Positions 25,833 through 34,398 of a stretch of 64,000 nt of DNA are shown here, in pieces. Where the stretch lies: positions 62,001-126,000 of the forward strand of contig NZ_WUEH01000001.1 of the NCBI RefSeq assembly GCF_010468615.1. Direction: 5' to 3'. Below the pieces are notes generated by a model. The model did not search any database and had not been told where the DNA came from. It saw nothing but the letters and a program-made list of their open reading frames with translations. A program made the position numbers and the translations under genes. Each line of letters starts with the position of its first letter. Position 1 is the stretch's first letter. This DNA comes from Pseudodesulfovibrio sp. JC047. GTDB taxonomy: Bacteria; Desulfobacterota; Desulfovibrionia; Desulfovibrionales; Desulfovibrionaceae.

Positions 25833-27041
25833 GTGAAATCCTATATTTCCCTTTGGCCTGAAAAAGCCCAGCTCCCGGACTTTCCTCGTGCCATCAGCAT
25901 CCTTGGAGCGACAGGGTCCATTGGAACGTCTGCCCTCAAAGTCATACGGAAGCACCCGGAACTATTTACCGTCACGGCTCTTGCTGGCGGGCACAACGGC
26001 ACCAAGTTGGCAGAACTTTGTACAGAATTTCGTCCCCAATTCGCTGCGGTGCTGACCAATCAGGCACGCACGGATCTCATGGCAAATCTGCCCACGGACT
26101 ACACCCCTGAAATTCTGGTCGGTCCCGAGGCCTATGTGGAACTGGCCCGACTTGACACGGTCGATCTGGTCCTGTCGAGCATTGTCGGTGCTGCCGGTTT
26201 CGAACCAACTCTCGCCGCGGCCAAAGCCGGAAAGATGATCGGTCTGGCCAACAAGGAATCCCTTGTTCTGGGCGGCCACATCATTCGTGAAACCTGTCAA
26301 AAATCCGGGGCAATCATCCTGCCGGTCGATTCGGAACACAACGCCCTTTTCCAAGGGTTGATGGGGCATATCGAACACTCGGAAAAAGCACTGTCTCGGC
26401 TTATCCTGACCGCATCGGGCGGTCCATTCCGCGGCAAGGATACTGAATTTCTCTCAACCGTGACCCGCAAACAAGCCCTGGCCCATCCGAACTGGTCCAT
26501 GGGTGCCAAAATTTCCATCGATTCGGCAACGCTGATGAACAAAGGACTGGAACTGATCGAGGCCTGCCACCTGTATGGAATGCCTCCGTCCAAGGTGGAC
26601 GTTGTGGTCCACGCCCAATCCATTGTCCATTCGCTGGTGGAATATACCGATGGCTCACAGCTCGCTCACCTTGGAACGCCGGACATGCAGATTCCCATCG
26701 CCCACTGTCTGTGCTTTCCCGATCGGGTCACCGTGGATGTTCCCCAACTGAATCTTGCACACGTCGGCACTCTGACCTTTGAAGAACCGGATGCAACAGC
26801 CTTTCCGTGTCTGCAACTGGCTCGTGATGCGTATGCCGCCAGCCCCAGTCATCCCATCGTCCTCAATGCCGCCAATGAAGTGGCCGTGGCCGCATTCCTT
26901 GACGAAACCATCCGTTTCCTCGATATCCCGGCCATAATCGAATCCGCTCTGGAGCGTCACTCCACGGTTGATGTCACCACTTCAGACGCTGTTCTGTCCC
27001 TGGATCAACAGGTACGCAGAGAAGCATTGAGTACGCTCTAG
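25833..27041 (+). CDS. dxr: 1-deoxy-D-xylulose-5-phosphate reductoisomerase
   Basis: DXR converts DXP to methylerythritol phosphate with NADPH, the committed step of the MEP isoprenoid pathway. The 402 residues match. The NADPH motif ISILGATGSIGTSAL lies at about 20-34, the metal-binding DSEHNALFQ near 169, and the flexible loop GGPFRGKD near 195. MNKGLELIEA near 230 supplies further metal ligands. Start is a GTG at 25833 preceded by ACCGGGACTCTC, a weak site, 19 bases after cdsA. A shorter start inside the frame would lose the Rossmann strand. Confidence 0.95.
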   Translation: MKSYISLWPEKAQLPDFPRAISILGATGSIGTSALKVIRKHPELFTVTALAGGHNGTKLAELCTEFRPQFAAVLTNQARTDLMANLPTDYTPEILVGPEAYVELARLDTVDLVLSSIVGAAGFEPTLAAAKAGKMIGLANKESLVLGGHIIRETCQKSGAIILPVDSEHNALFQGLMGHIEHSEKALSRLILTASGGPFRGKDTEFLSTVTRKQALAHPNWSMGAKISIDSATLMNKGLELIEACHLYGMPPSKVDVVVHAQSIVHSLVEYTDGSQLAHLGTPDMQIPIAHCLCFPDRVTVDVPQLNLAHVGTLTFEEPDATAFPCLQLARDAYAASPSHPIVLNAANEVAVAAFLDETIRFLDIPAIIESALERHSTVDVTTSDAVLSLDQQVRREALSTL

Positions 27042-27107
27042 CCAAATTTTCAAAAATGCTTATATAGATCCGAGCCGTTATCAAAACAGACGGCCTATGA
27101 GGAAAAA

Positions 27108-28166
27108 ATGATAACAAGCATCATCGCCATCGTTCTGGTTCTCGGCGGACTGATATTTTTTCATGAACTGGGTCACTTTGCCGTTGCCCGTGTATTCGGC
27201 ATGGGGGTCAAGGCCTTCTCATTGGGTTTTGGGCCCAAACTCGCCGGCTTCACGTCCGGCAAAACCGAATACAAACTCGCTGCCATCCCGCTGGGAGGCT
27301 ATGTCGCTCTGGCTGGTGAACAAGGCGAAGAAGAAACCGATTTTGCCGATGAAGAACTCTTTGCCAACCGCCCTGCCTGGCAACGCCTGTGCGTGGTTGC
27401 CGCAGGCCCTTTCTTCAACTTCCTGCTCGCCTTTCTCATCTATTGGTTCCTTGCACTGGCCCAAGGGCAGGCGATCATCCTGCCACTCGTTGGCGGCGTG
27501 TTGCCAGACAGCCCGGCTGCTTCGGCAGGCTTCCAGAAAGACGACCTGATCACCTCCATTGACGGAAACCCCATCGCTTCATGGTCGGAAATGGTCCAAT
27601 CCATTCAAACGGCTGAAGGCCAACTTTTGACCGTGGTCGTCAATCGCGGAGAAGCACACATCACCCTGCACGTCACTCCAGAGGTGCAGACGCATAAGAA
27701 TATTTTCGGGGAACCAGTCACCGTTCCCATGGTCGGCATCAACATGAGCGGCCAATTCAGATACGAAGAAACAGAAGGCTCCGGCCTGACCATTGCCCTC
27801 ATGCACACCTGGCATCAATCACAGCAGGTGGTCAAAGGTTTCATTTCCATCATTGAACGACTCATCCCAGTCGAAATGGTCGGCGGTCCTATCATGCTGG
27901 CTCAAATGGTCAGCCACAGCGCCCAGAACGGCGTCTATGAGCTACTCGCCATGATGGCGCTCATTTCCGTCAACCTCGCCATCATCAACCTGTTACCTAT
28001 TCCGGTGCTGGATGGCGGACACATCCTGTTCTTCACGCTGGAAATCATTTTCCGCCGGCCGCTCAATGAAAAATGGAAAGGCTTGTCCATGCGTTTTGGC
28101 CTGCTTATTCTATTGCTGCTCATGGGTCTCGCCATCTTCAATGATGTTCGCAGACTGCTTTCATAA
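27108..28166 (+). CDS. rseP: Site-2 protease RseP
   Basis: RseP is an intramembrane zinc metalloprotease of the inner membrane, cutting anti-sigma factors and leftover signal peptides. The 352 residues show the HExxH motif as HELGH (H19-H23) in the first membrane segment, a PDZ domain (about 120-200, with PDSPAASAGFQKDDLITSI), and the second active-site motif PIPVLDGGHILFF near 300. Only one PDZ domain is evident, while E. coli RseP has two. ATG at 27108 follows TGAGGAAAAA. The anti-sigma target is not in this window. Confidence 0.94.
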   Translation: MITSIIAIVLVLGGLIFFHELGHFAVARVFGMGVKAFSLGFGPKLAGFTSGKTEYKLAAIPLGGYVALAGEQGEEETDFADEELFANRPAWQRLCVVAAGPFFNFLLAFLIYWFLALAQGQAIILPLVGGVLPDSPAASAGFQKDDLITSIDGNPIASWSEMVQSIQTAEGQLLTVVVNRGEAHITLHVTPEVQTHKNIFGEPVTVPMVGINMSGQFRYEETEGSGLTIALMHTWHQSQQVVKGFISIIERLIPVEMVGGPIMLAQMVSHSAQNGVYELLAMMALISVNLAIINLLPIPVLDGGHILFFTLEIIFRRPLNEKWKGLSMRFGLLILLLLMGLAIFNDVRRLLS

Positions 28167-28180
28167 ATCGGAGAGATATC

Positions 28181-28969
28181 ATGGCCGCACCAAAACGAAT
28201 TCAACCACATGACCTCCTGCTTGCCATCGGCGGCAGTGAGGAACGCCTGCAAATGGTTCTGGGACAACCCGGTCCTGACGGATGCACTCTTTTGGTGTCT
28301 CGACAGTGGACTGTCCCCGGACAATCCATCAAATTCCTGATCCCGGGCCTGCAACAAACCCTGGCCAGCTTCGATATCGGAATGGAAACCATCAGCCGTA
28401 TCGCCTGTGTCCGGGGTCCTGGCAGCTTTACCGGGCTTCGGCTCATCCTGGCAGCGGCAGAAGGCTTGGCAGCCGGATACGGACTGCCTCTCGCTGGTCT
28501 GGACTACCTTCCCTTGCTCGCTTCCGGCCCAGCCCCACTCCTTACTGGCCCCATCCATGTGCTGACCTATGCCCGCCGCGGTCTGGTCTATACCCAATCG
28601 TTTGAAGCCCCCGGATTAACTGAGCTGGCACCGCTGGAATCCTGCTCACTGCCGGAAGCCGCGAAACGCATCCAGGAGTTGGGTGATACAGCGTTCATCA
28701 TGGGAAGCGGCGTCAAGAAAAATCCCGAATTTTTCGCAGACCTCATCGCTTCCTGTCCGGGATATACCCTGCTCGACCGGCACTGGGACAACCCGACGCC
28801 GGAAACACTCCTCACCTGTGCCGACACGGCCTTTTTCAGTCAGGAATCCATTGATCCCGTCTATGTCCGCCCGACTGATGCGGAAGACAATCTGGAAGCC
28901 ATTGCGCGCAAACGCGGGCTTGATCCTGTTGAAACCAAAAAGAAACTCGAAGCCCTCCGCAAAAAATAA
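28181..28969 (+). CDS. tsaB: tRNA threonylcarbamoyladenosine protein TsaB
   Basis: TsaB pairs with TsaD (and TsaE) to install t6A at position 37 of ANN-decoding tRNAs. The 262 residues include the family hallmark CVRGPGSFTGLRLILAAAEGL near residue 85 and a Kae1-like fold. The C-terminal part (VYVRPTDAEDN onward) is usual in TsaB. It is the last gene of the long plus-strand cluster; ATG at 28181 follows CGGAGAGATATC. A two-way stem-loop follows. Confidence 0.9.
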   Translation: MAAPKRIQPHDLLLAIGGSEERLQMVLGQPGPDGCTLLVSRQWTVPGQSIKFLIPGLQQTLASFDIGMETISRIACVRGPGSFTGLRLILAAAEGLAAGYGLPLAGLDYLPLLASGPAPLLTGPIHVLTYARRGLVYTQSFEAPGLTELAPLESCSLPEAAKRIQELGDTAFIMGSGVKKNPEFFADLIASCPGYTLLDRHWDNPTPETLLTCADTAFFSQESIDPVYVRPTDAEDNLEAIARKRGLDPVETKKKLEALRKK

Positions 28970-29002
28970 ATTCTGCCTGCCAAAACACAGATACTTCCCC
29001 AT

Positions 29003-29034
29003 AAAAAAAGCCGACATGACGTCGGCTTTGAAAT
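29003..29034. terminator. Stem-loop between tsaB and the second dnaA, stronger on the minus strand
   Basis: AAAGCCGAC (29007-29015) pairs with GTCGGCTTT (29021-29029) around ATGAC. On the minus strand a run of seven T follows, so it should end dnaA transcripts; on the plus strand the T run is short. Confidence 0.85.
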
Positions 29035-29036
29035 TT

Positions 29037-29083
29037 CTCCCGGAACCGACACTTTCAAAATTGAAGAGAACCGGCTCCGGGAG
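29037..29083. other. Inverted repeat next to the tsaB/dnaA terminator
   Basis: CTCCCGGA (29037-29044) and TCCGGGAG (29076-29083) are a perfect 8-base inverted repeat, with CCG/CGG continuing the stem inside. The 31-base spacer is AT-rich. There is no T run; it probably adds to the two-way stop or protects mRNA ends. Confidence 0.5.
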
Positions 29084-29101
29084 ACTCTGTGGGGGGCTGT
29101 A

Positions 29102-30463
29102 TTATGGAGTCAACCGCTGGGTCGTATTTTCGATCTGCCGGCCCAACGGGGTCTGCATCGAAATCTCACGTTCCAGTTTGGTGATTCCCTTAAGCACTGT
29201 GGAATGCCGGCGATTCAACCGTTCACCGATTGCCTTCAGCGACAAATCCGTGTGCTTCCGAGCCAGGAGGAACGCGGTATTTCGCGCCAAAACCACCTGA
29301 CGTTTACGACTTTTCGATTTCAATTCTTCTTCGGAAAGACTGTAACTTTTACAGATAAATTCGATAATATGCGGGAAATCCGGTGTTGAATTCTGGATGG
29401 CATAATTCTCCAACACTTCCCACGCCAGATTCATTGTCACCGCCCTATTGAGCAACCGTGCCTTGAGCACAAGGTTGTTCAAACAGCTCTCCAACTGACG
29501 AATATCCGTGGTAATACGCTCCGCCAACAATTCGGACACGGCAACAGGGACATCAACTTGCAGCTTACGGGCTTTTTCCCGCACAATCCGCAATCGAGTC
29601 TCCATATCCGGTCGATTGATATGCGCCATGAAACCAGAACAGAAGCGGGACACCAACCGGTCGTCAACCCCTTTGAATTCCTTGGGCATAAATGAACTGG
29701 TCAACACAACCTTACACCCCCGCTCTCGCAGGGCGGTCATGGTACCCAACAGTTCCTCCTGCATCTTTTCCTTTCCCTGAAAGAAATGCACGTCTTCCAG
29801 CAAAAGGACATCCAGCCCTTCTCGAAACTGCGCCTTGAACTGATCGATCTGGCGGGATTTGAAAGCCAACACCATACGGGTGGCGAATTCCTCGGAAGAA
29901 AGACATGCGACACGCAGATTCTTGCGATGCGCGGATTTGCACAAATGCTGTCCAACGGACTGGAGCAGATGTGTCTTGCCCAGGCCGGGACCAGAACTCA
30001 AAAAGAGATGATCGGAATTGAATGCCGTCTGCCCAATCGTTTTACTGGCAGCACAGGCGAGTTCATTGGAGGGGCCAACGACGAAATCATCAAAAGAGAA
30101 TCGCCAGTTCGGTGCCTTCAAAGGACGCGGTCCCTGCTCAAGCGGCAGACCAAGATGCTGGGGCACCTGGGTACTCTTCACCTGCTTGCGTCGAGTGGAA
30201 CGGGGTTTCCGGGTTACATTTTTTTTCGCGCCAACTTTGATGGTGATGCGCGGGTCTTCGCCCATCACTTCAGCCGCAGACTCCCTGATGACCCGAAGCA
30301 AACGGTCGCGCACCCAATTGGCGACGAATTCATTGGGCGCAGTCAGAGTGAGCCGTGCTCCATCCACTCGACCCTGTAGGGGTTTAATCCATACAGTGTA
30401 GAGACTCGGAGTCAGGCTCTTTTCAAGAGAGAGCAAAATTTGCTTCCAGGCAGTATCGATCAT
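29102..30463 (-). CDS. dnaA: DnaA-family replication initiator (second, divergent copy)
   Basis: A 453-residue AAA+ protein with full DnaA layout: domain I (residues 1-75, WKQILLSLEKSLTPSLYTVW), a basic linker, an AAA+ core with Walker A GPGLGKTH (158-165) and Walker B LLLEDVHFF, and a C-terminal DNA-binding domain. The signature helix in that last domain reads IGERLNRRHSTVLKGITKLE instead of the usual GxRDHTTV core. Neither dnaN, recF nor gyrB is next to it, so it is probably not the main origin gene; Desulfovibrio genomes often carry two dnaA genes, from my recollection. The ATG at 30463 lacks a Shine-Dalgarno site. It faces a 618-base AT-rich gap. Confidence 0.9.
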   Translation of the reverse strand: MIDTAWKQILLSLEKSLTPSLYTVWIKPLQGRVDGARLTLTAPNEFVANWVRDRLLRVIRESAAEVMGEDPRITIKVGAKKNVTRKPRSTRRKQVKSTQVPQHLGLPLEQGPRPLKAPNWRFSFDDFVVGPSNELACAASKTIGQTAFNSDHLFLSSGPGLGKTHLLQSVGQHLCKSAHRKNLRVACLSSEEFATRMVLAFKSRQIDQFKAQFREGLDVLLLEDVHFFQGKEKMQEELLGTMTALRERGCKVVLTSSFMPKEFKGVDDRLVSRFCSGFMAHINRPDMETRLRIVREKARKLQVDVPVAVSELLAERITTDIRQLESCLNNLVLKARLLNRAVTMNLAWEVLENYAIQNSTPDFPHIIEFICKSYSLSEEELKSKSRKRQVVLARNTAFLLARKHTDLSLKAIGERLNRRHSTVLKGITKLEREISMQTPLGRQIENTTQRLTP

Positions 30464-30841
30464 GTAGTTGGAAATAGTTTATCACCGTTCGAGAGACAAT
30501 TCTCGTAATTCTATGTGAGGCCGAACATCAGCTCAGGTTATTGACAAGCTCTCGCGGGGCTATCTTGCTGTAAAACAAGGTAAAATTTAGAAACCCGCAC
30601 CCCGCCCCTGTTTGGGCCGATCCCCCCGATGAAACAACCGTGTTGCAAGGGTTTTCAGGCTCTAAAACAAGTCTAGAGAGGACTACTTTAAACAACTGTT
30701 AAAAAAGTTTTAAACAGTTTAAAACTAATATTTCATAAAATTACTTAAAATTTCACCAATTTTCTTTTCCATTGATTTTTTTTTGTGACAGCCTTTTCGA
30801 TATAAACCCCTATTGAAACCGACGTGAATTCAGCTAACATC
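30464..30841. other. Long leader/gap upstream of the second dnaA, with AT-rich repeats
   Basis: First part of a 618-base gap without a convincing gene. It holds a short hairpin CGAGA-GACAAT-TCTCG (30490-30505) near the dnaA start, a C-rich patch (30594-30640), and at 30684-30727 a cluster of TTTAAAC/GTTTTAAAC/GTTTAAAAC elements in an AT-rich stretch that could melt easily. I looked for the DnaA box TTATCCACA and its complement and found none; the nearest is TTATCACCG at 30480. An origin-like or autoregulatory role is possible but unsupported by boxes. Confidence 0.4.
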
Positions 30842-30963
30842 TTGATTTTATATATCGAATACTGACAACAACAATTCTCACTCTTATTTACGATCCTCTG
30901 TGGCGGTACGGCATCGACGGAAAAGCCTTGCCCGTCAAAGCCTGACACAAACAGGCCTTTTTT
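30842..30963 (+). ncRNA. Candidate small RNA with its own terminator
   Basis: TTGAAA (30815-30820), 16 bases and TAACAT (30837-30842) suit a sigma-70 promoter. About 120 bases on, a Rho-independent terminator is visible: GCCTG (30940-30944), loop ACACAAA, CAGGC (30952-30956), C, then six T (30958-30963). Before it, GACGG (30916-30920) pairs with CCGTC (30932-30936). No open frame of note exists in the span, and no plus-strand gene lies upstream for the terminator to serve. I infer a roughly 115-125 base untranslated RNA. No known RNA family was recognised. Confidence 0.4.
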
Positions 30964-31081
30964 GAACAACGTTAAGAGACTGAAAAAACAAACAAAACAA
31001 AAACAGACACAAAAATGTCCTAAAAGCACACGGTGTCATACACATGGGAATATATCCCAAGCTTTGGAAAACTTATATTGG

Positions 31082-31810
31082 TTACTTGTCGCGGGTCGGA
31101 TACTTCCCACAAGCGAATTTCGGCGATTCCGGGCAATAACCCAACTGTTCACACCGAGCACCACCGTTCATGAAGATTGCTGGTAATTTTTCCTTGCAGA
31201 TGGCAAGCATCTGATCCGCCATGGCCCGGACTTCCCATTGTGCACGGTTGCAACACCGTAAATGGAAGAAATGATGCAAACTCCGACAGTTCATGGTCAG
31301 GACTATCTTTGTCTCAGCCGCTTGGGGCAATACAAATCGTGCGTCTTCGTTGGCCTTGGCCTTCCGGCCATTGGCGACAAGGATTTCACGCAGGTCGGAA
31401 TATGCAGACTGCACCTCACTCATGAACGCTTCGAATCGTTCCTTGGCTTCGGGAATCTTGGCAATGGCCGGAGGAAGGATGTATTCCATGTCATTTTCGG
31501 CAACATATCGCTGGCTCTGCTGTGAGTACGAAGCGATGCGATGCCGCACGATCTGATGGGAACACGCCCGGGAAATACCCTCGATGGCAAAAGTCATCGA
31601 AACATGCTCGACAGGACTGTCGTGTCCGGACTCCATGGTCTTGGCCACAAAGTCGGCCTGGACTTCGGGATCAATATCGCCAGAAAGCAACTTTGGCCAC
31701 ATATCTGCCACAAATCCAGCATGATAGCACTGGCGAAAAGCAGCATAAATAAGTGACAAAGCGTCAGGAGTCATGGTCATAAGTTCGACCCTGAGTTTCT
31801 TTTCCGGCAT
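31082..31810 (-). CDS. thyX: FAD-dependent thymidylate synthase ThyX
   Basis: ThyX makes dTMP from dUMP using methylene-tetrahydrofolate and reduced FAD, the alternative to ThyA. The 242 residues are typical. The hallmark RHRIASYSQQS follows the RHRx7S pattern (R89, H90, R91, S99). Other family residues include SPVEHVSMTF near 65 and NCRSLHHFFHLR near 180. I chose the ATG at 31810 because GGGAG lies upstream; an in-frame start at 31882 would add 24 residues of unlikely composition. It uses methylene-tetrahydrofolate, the same cofactor fed by the glycine cleavage system. Confidence 0.95.
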   Translation of the reverse strand: MPEKKLRVELMTMTPDALSLIYAAFRQCYHAGFVADMWPKLLSGDIDPEVQADFVAKTMESGHDSPVEHVSMTFAIEGISRACSHQIVRHRIASYSQQSQRYVAENDMEYILPPAIAKIPEAKERFEAFMSEVQSAYSDLREILVANGRKAKANEDARFVLPQAAETKIVLTMNCRSLHHFFHLRCCNRAQWEVRAMADQMLAICKEKLPAIFMNGGARCEQLGYCPESPKFACGKYPTRDK

Positions 31811-31906
31811 GTAAATCTCCCTCTGAATAGTCTGTGTCGCAAGCGAGGTTCTGTGTCTACCGCAAACCGCAACGCATGTCATCCACCCACATGGTCTGAA
31901 ATGGAA

Positions 31907-32434
31907 TTAATACCTGATTTTTTTTACGGCATCGTCAACCAGCGTCTCGACAGGTTGGCTTCCCTGAAGAATGAAATGCAGCACGCTATAAAATATCGGT
32001 TCCATGACGGTCAAACGGGCTGAGAACAATCGCCAAAGCGCTTCTGTATCGTCATTTCCATCTCGGGTCGCCACCCGCTCGGACAGCACCCGAGAGTCTG
32101 CCATAAGATAAAAGACCTTGCCGGCATCATGCACAGACGACTGGACCTCGGCCTCTTCGACCAAGACATCATCGAGTACAACAACACTTGCCGGACCGGT
32201 CAAGACGGCAACCGCTTCGGCTCCATTTTTCGGCATAACCACATCCAGCCCGGTCCGCTCGGCAAGCAATCGGGCAAGCTCGCGTTTTCCCGATCCGGCT
32301 AGGCCAACCAAAACGACCCGACCGGTCTCACGCCAGGCATCCGCATAGTCGCCCCTCTTTTCTCCTGGAGCAAATCCCTTGCTTGCAGAAGGGTCCTCTA
32401 CATTATACTGTTCATTGATAAAATTTTTTGTCAT
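31907..32434 (-). CDS. Shikimate kinase-like P-loop protein, degenerate
   Basis: A 175-residue protein with a Walker A loop GLAGSGKRELARLLAERTG (about residues 44-62). The C-terminal part resembles shikimate kinase: KVFYLMADSRVLSERV, then ARLTVMEPIFYSVLHFIL, and a final helix VETLVDDAVKKI. However, the substrate-binding aspartate/arginine segment and the GGG loop of true AroK/AroL are not recognisable, and the P-loop ends in R rather than T or S. It may have lost kinase activity or changed substrate. Ninety-six bases separate it from thyX on the same strand. It is divergent to the gene at 32517. Confidence 0.6.
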   Translation of the reverse strand: MTKNFINEQYNVEDPSASKGFAPGEKRGDYADAWRETGRVVLVGLAGSGKRELARLLAERTGLDVVMPKNGAEAVAVLTGPASVVVLDDVLVEEAEVQSSVHDAGKVFYLMADSRVLSERVATRDGNDDTEALWRLFSARLTVMEPIFYSVLHFILQGSQPVETLVDDAVKKIRY

Positions 32435-32516
32435 GGATTGTCCTTGAGTCTCTGATAAACGTGAGTACTCCTTGAGTCATATCAAGGAGCAGCCCAAAAA
32501 AGCAAACCGAAAAGTC

Positions 32517-33491
32517 ATGCCAAAAGAACTGATACATTTCAAAACAGCCCTACGAACGGCAACCGGCGTTGCTGATCCCCAACTTTCTGCAGTTCTCTCC
32601 ACACACACTCATGGCCTGCTGCTGGGGTCCATCATCCACGACGCTTTTTTCTACGGTATCCACCGTCAGGGACACACCTTCCAACATCTGGCCCACGCCT
32701 TTCACGGCATTGACGGTCAGGACACATTCACCCTGCTCAAACTCCAGGCCGAGCACGTCCGTTCAACCCCACACACCGAGTTGGCAACAGCCTTGTTTAT
32801 TGGCATGGCATCCCATATTTTCGCAGACGCTACCATGCACCCGATGGTCTGGTACTTGTCCGGAGACTATTTTGCACCGACTCCAAAAGCTCGTTCACTG
32901 GCACGCCAACGTCATCGCGCACTCGAATCGCTAATGGACATGCTCATCTGTCCAGAAATGGTCGGTCGCCCCCTGTTTTCCATCGCCCATCTTCTCAAAC
33001 GCACCGGAGAAGCTCTCTATCAGGCCGTGCCTATCCACCAATTGGCAATGATGTCCAAATGTTCAGCCAACGAGCTTCAAGCCGGATTAAAACAGGCCCT
33101 CACTATTTTCGCGACACTCCAGAAATTCAATTCCCGGCAATGGCTTGCCCGCCCCCTCTATGCGACAACCCCTTTTCTTCCCAGACAGGCCCGTGAAATC
33201 ATTGCCCTGTTCCATGCCCCACAGCTCCTGCGACAAGCGGACACGCTTCGCAATGCGATCACGTATCAACACCCAGTTTCCGGTCTGATGTACACCGAGT
33301 CCATCGAAACCATGATCGATAAGGCTGTTACAAGGACACTGGCCGTTTGTGACACTGACACACCATCATCCTCATCGGACTGGTCACCCCTGTTTACAGA
33401 GAAAGGGCCTTCACTGGAGACAGGTGAAAACGCTTCGAGCACCCAGGACATGCGTCATTTTGCCACGCCACCATTTCCGCAATTACCCTGA
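32517..33491 (+). CDS. Zinc-dependent phospholipase C-like protein
   Basis: A protein of about 324 residues of the PF00882-like family. Histidine/aspartate clusters expected for zinc are present: THTHGLLLGSIIHDAFFYG near residue 30 and ALFIGMASHIFADATMHPMVW near 100 (split as ALFIGMASHIFADATM and HPMVW). No signal peptide is evident, so it may be cytosolic; several bacterial members are of unknown role. The C-terminal 40 residues are rich in serine and threonine and look disordered. The start is uncertain: the ATG at 32517 begins MPKELIHF, a usual family beginning, but lacks a ribosome site; an in-frame TTG at 32472 would add 15 residues. Confidence 0.65.
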   Translation: MPKELIHFKTALRTATGVADPQLSAVLSTHTHGLLLGSIIHDAFFYGIHRQGHTFQHLAHAFHGIDGQDTFTLLKLQAEHVRSTPHTELATALFIGMASHIFADATMHPMVWYLSGDYFAPTPKARSLARQRHRALESLMDMLICPEMVGRPLFSIAHLLKRTGEALYQAVPIHQLAMMSKCSANELQAGLKQALTIFATLQKFNSRQWLARPLYATTPFLPRQAREIIALFHAPQLLRQADTLRNAITYQHPVSGLMYTESIETMIDKAVTRTLAVCDTDTPSSSSDWSPLFTEKGPSLETGENASSTQDMRHFATPPFPQLP

Positions 33492-33572
33492 TTTTCTGTC
33501 TGAACCTGTTGCCCTATAGCCATAAATACCCTACTGTTTTCAAATGGATTTCACCTCAAAAAAGGAGAAAAT

Positions 33573-34352
33573 ATGAAAAAATACATGCTCATTGGCATCG
33601 GTACGCTTCTCGCGGCCATTATTGCCGTCGTCATTCTGGTTGTTCTCAACCTTGGTGACATCATCAAAGTGGCCGTCGAAAAATATGGCCCTCCCATCAC
33701 GAAAACCGAAGTCAAACTCGGCTCGGCCGACATCTCCATTCTTTCAGGTTCAGGGGCCTTATCCGACTTCCTGCTCGGCAACCCCCAAGGATTTTCCATG
33801 CCCAGCGCCATTGAATGCGACACGATTCGGGTCTCAATCGTCAAGGATTCTCTGACAACCGATCGAATCATCATTGAAGAAATATTCGTTGACGGCCCCA
33901 TTATCAGCTATGAAAAGAAGGGCAATACCGACAACTTCAAAACCATTGTCAACAACATAAAAAAGACCGTGGCCAGCGAAGAAAAGCAGGACCAGCACGC
34001 CGAAACAACACCATCGGAAACCGGCTCTGAAAAAACGATTCAGATCAACAATTTCATTGTCAAAAACGGACACATCAACCTTGGTGGCTCCATGTTGAAT
34101 GCCTTTGGTGAACAATCAATGGGCATTGATCTTCCCGACATCCATCTCAAGGACATCGGCAAAGACAAAGAAACCACTCCTGCCGAAGCGTTCGCCCTTG
34201 TCCTGAGCGAAATGACTGGCGACATCACCGGTACGATTTCCCAGGTCGGCAAACAGCTTCAGAAGGAATTGGGCAAAGCGGTAGACGGCGTCACCAATGG
34301 TGCAGGCTCTGCCGGAGGCGTTCTCAAGGGGCTCTTCGGTTCTGACGAATAA
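33573..34352 (+). CDS. AsmA-like membrane-anchored protein
   Basis: A 259-residue protein with one N-terminal membrane segment (residues 5-27) and the rest facing the periplasm. Sequence such as ITKTEVKLGSADISILSGSG, then RVSIVKDSLTTDRIIIEEIFVDGP recalls the N-terminal repeats of AsmA/DUF748 proteins, which may form lipid-conducting grooves between membranes. It is much shorter than full-length AsmA. A charged linker with glutamate and lysine (about 130-150) precedes a second beta-rich part with FIVKNGHINLGGSML. The C-terminus is glycine- and alanine-rich. The ATG at 33573 follows AAAAAGGAGAAAAT. It is followed by a hairpin. Confidence 0.65.
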   Translation: MKKYMLIGIGTLLAAIIAVVILVVLNLGDIIKVAVEKYGPPITKTEVKLGSADISILSGSGALSDFLLGNPQGFSMPSAIECDTIRVSIVKDSLTTDRIIIEEIFVDGPIISYEKKGNTDNFKTIVNNIKKTVASEEKQDQHAETTPSETGSEKTIQINNFIVKNGHINLGGSMLNAFGEQSMGIDLPDIHLKDIGKDKETTPAEAFALVLSEMTGDITGTISQVGKQLQKELGKAVDGVTNGAGSAGGVLKGLFGSDE

Positions 34353-34359
34353 CACAACA

Positions 34360-34398
34360 GCACGCCTCGAAAGTCATTTTCTTTCGGGGCGTGCCTTT
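34360..34398 (+). terminator. Stem-loop after the AsmA-like gene
   Basis: GCACGCC-T-CGAAAG pairs with CTTTCG-G-GGCGTGC around TCATTTT, a stem of 14 positions with one wobble. Only three T follow, so it might be a weak terminator. Confidence 0.65.

Noticed and set aside
30464-31081. Chromosomal origin oriC
   Set aside because: AT-rich and next to a dnaA gene, but no TTATCCACA boxes, and dnaN/gyrB are not adjacent.
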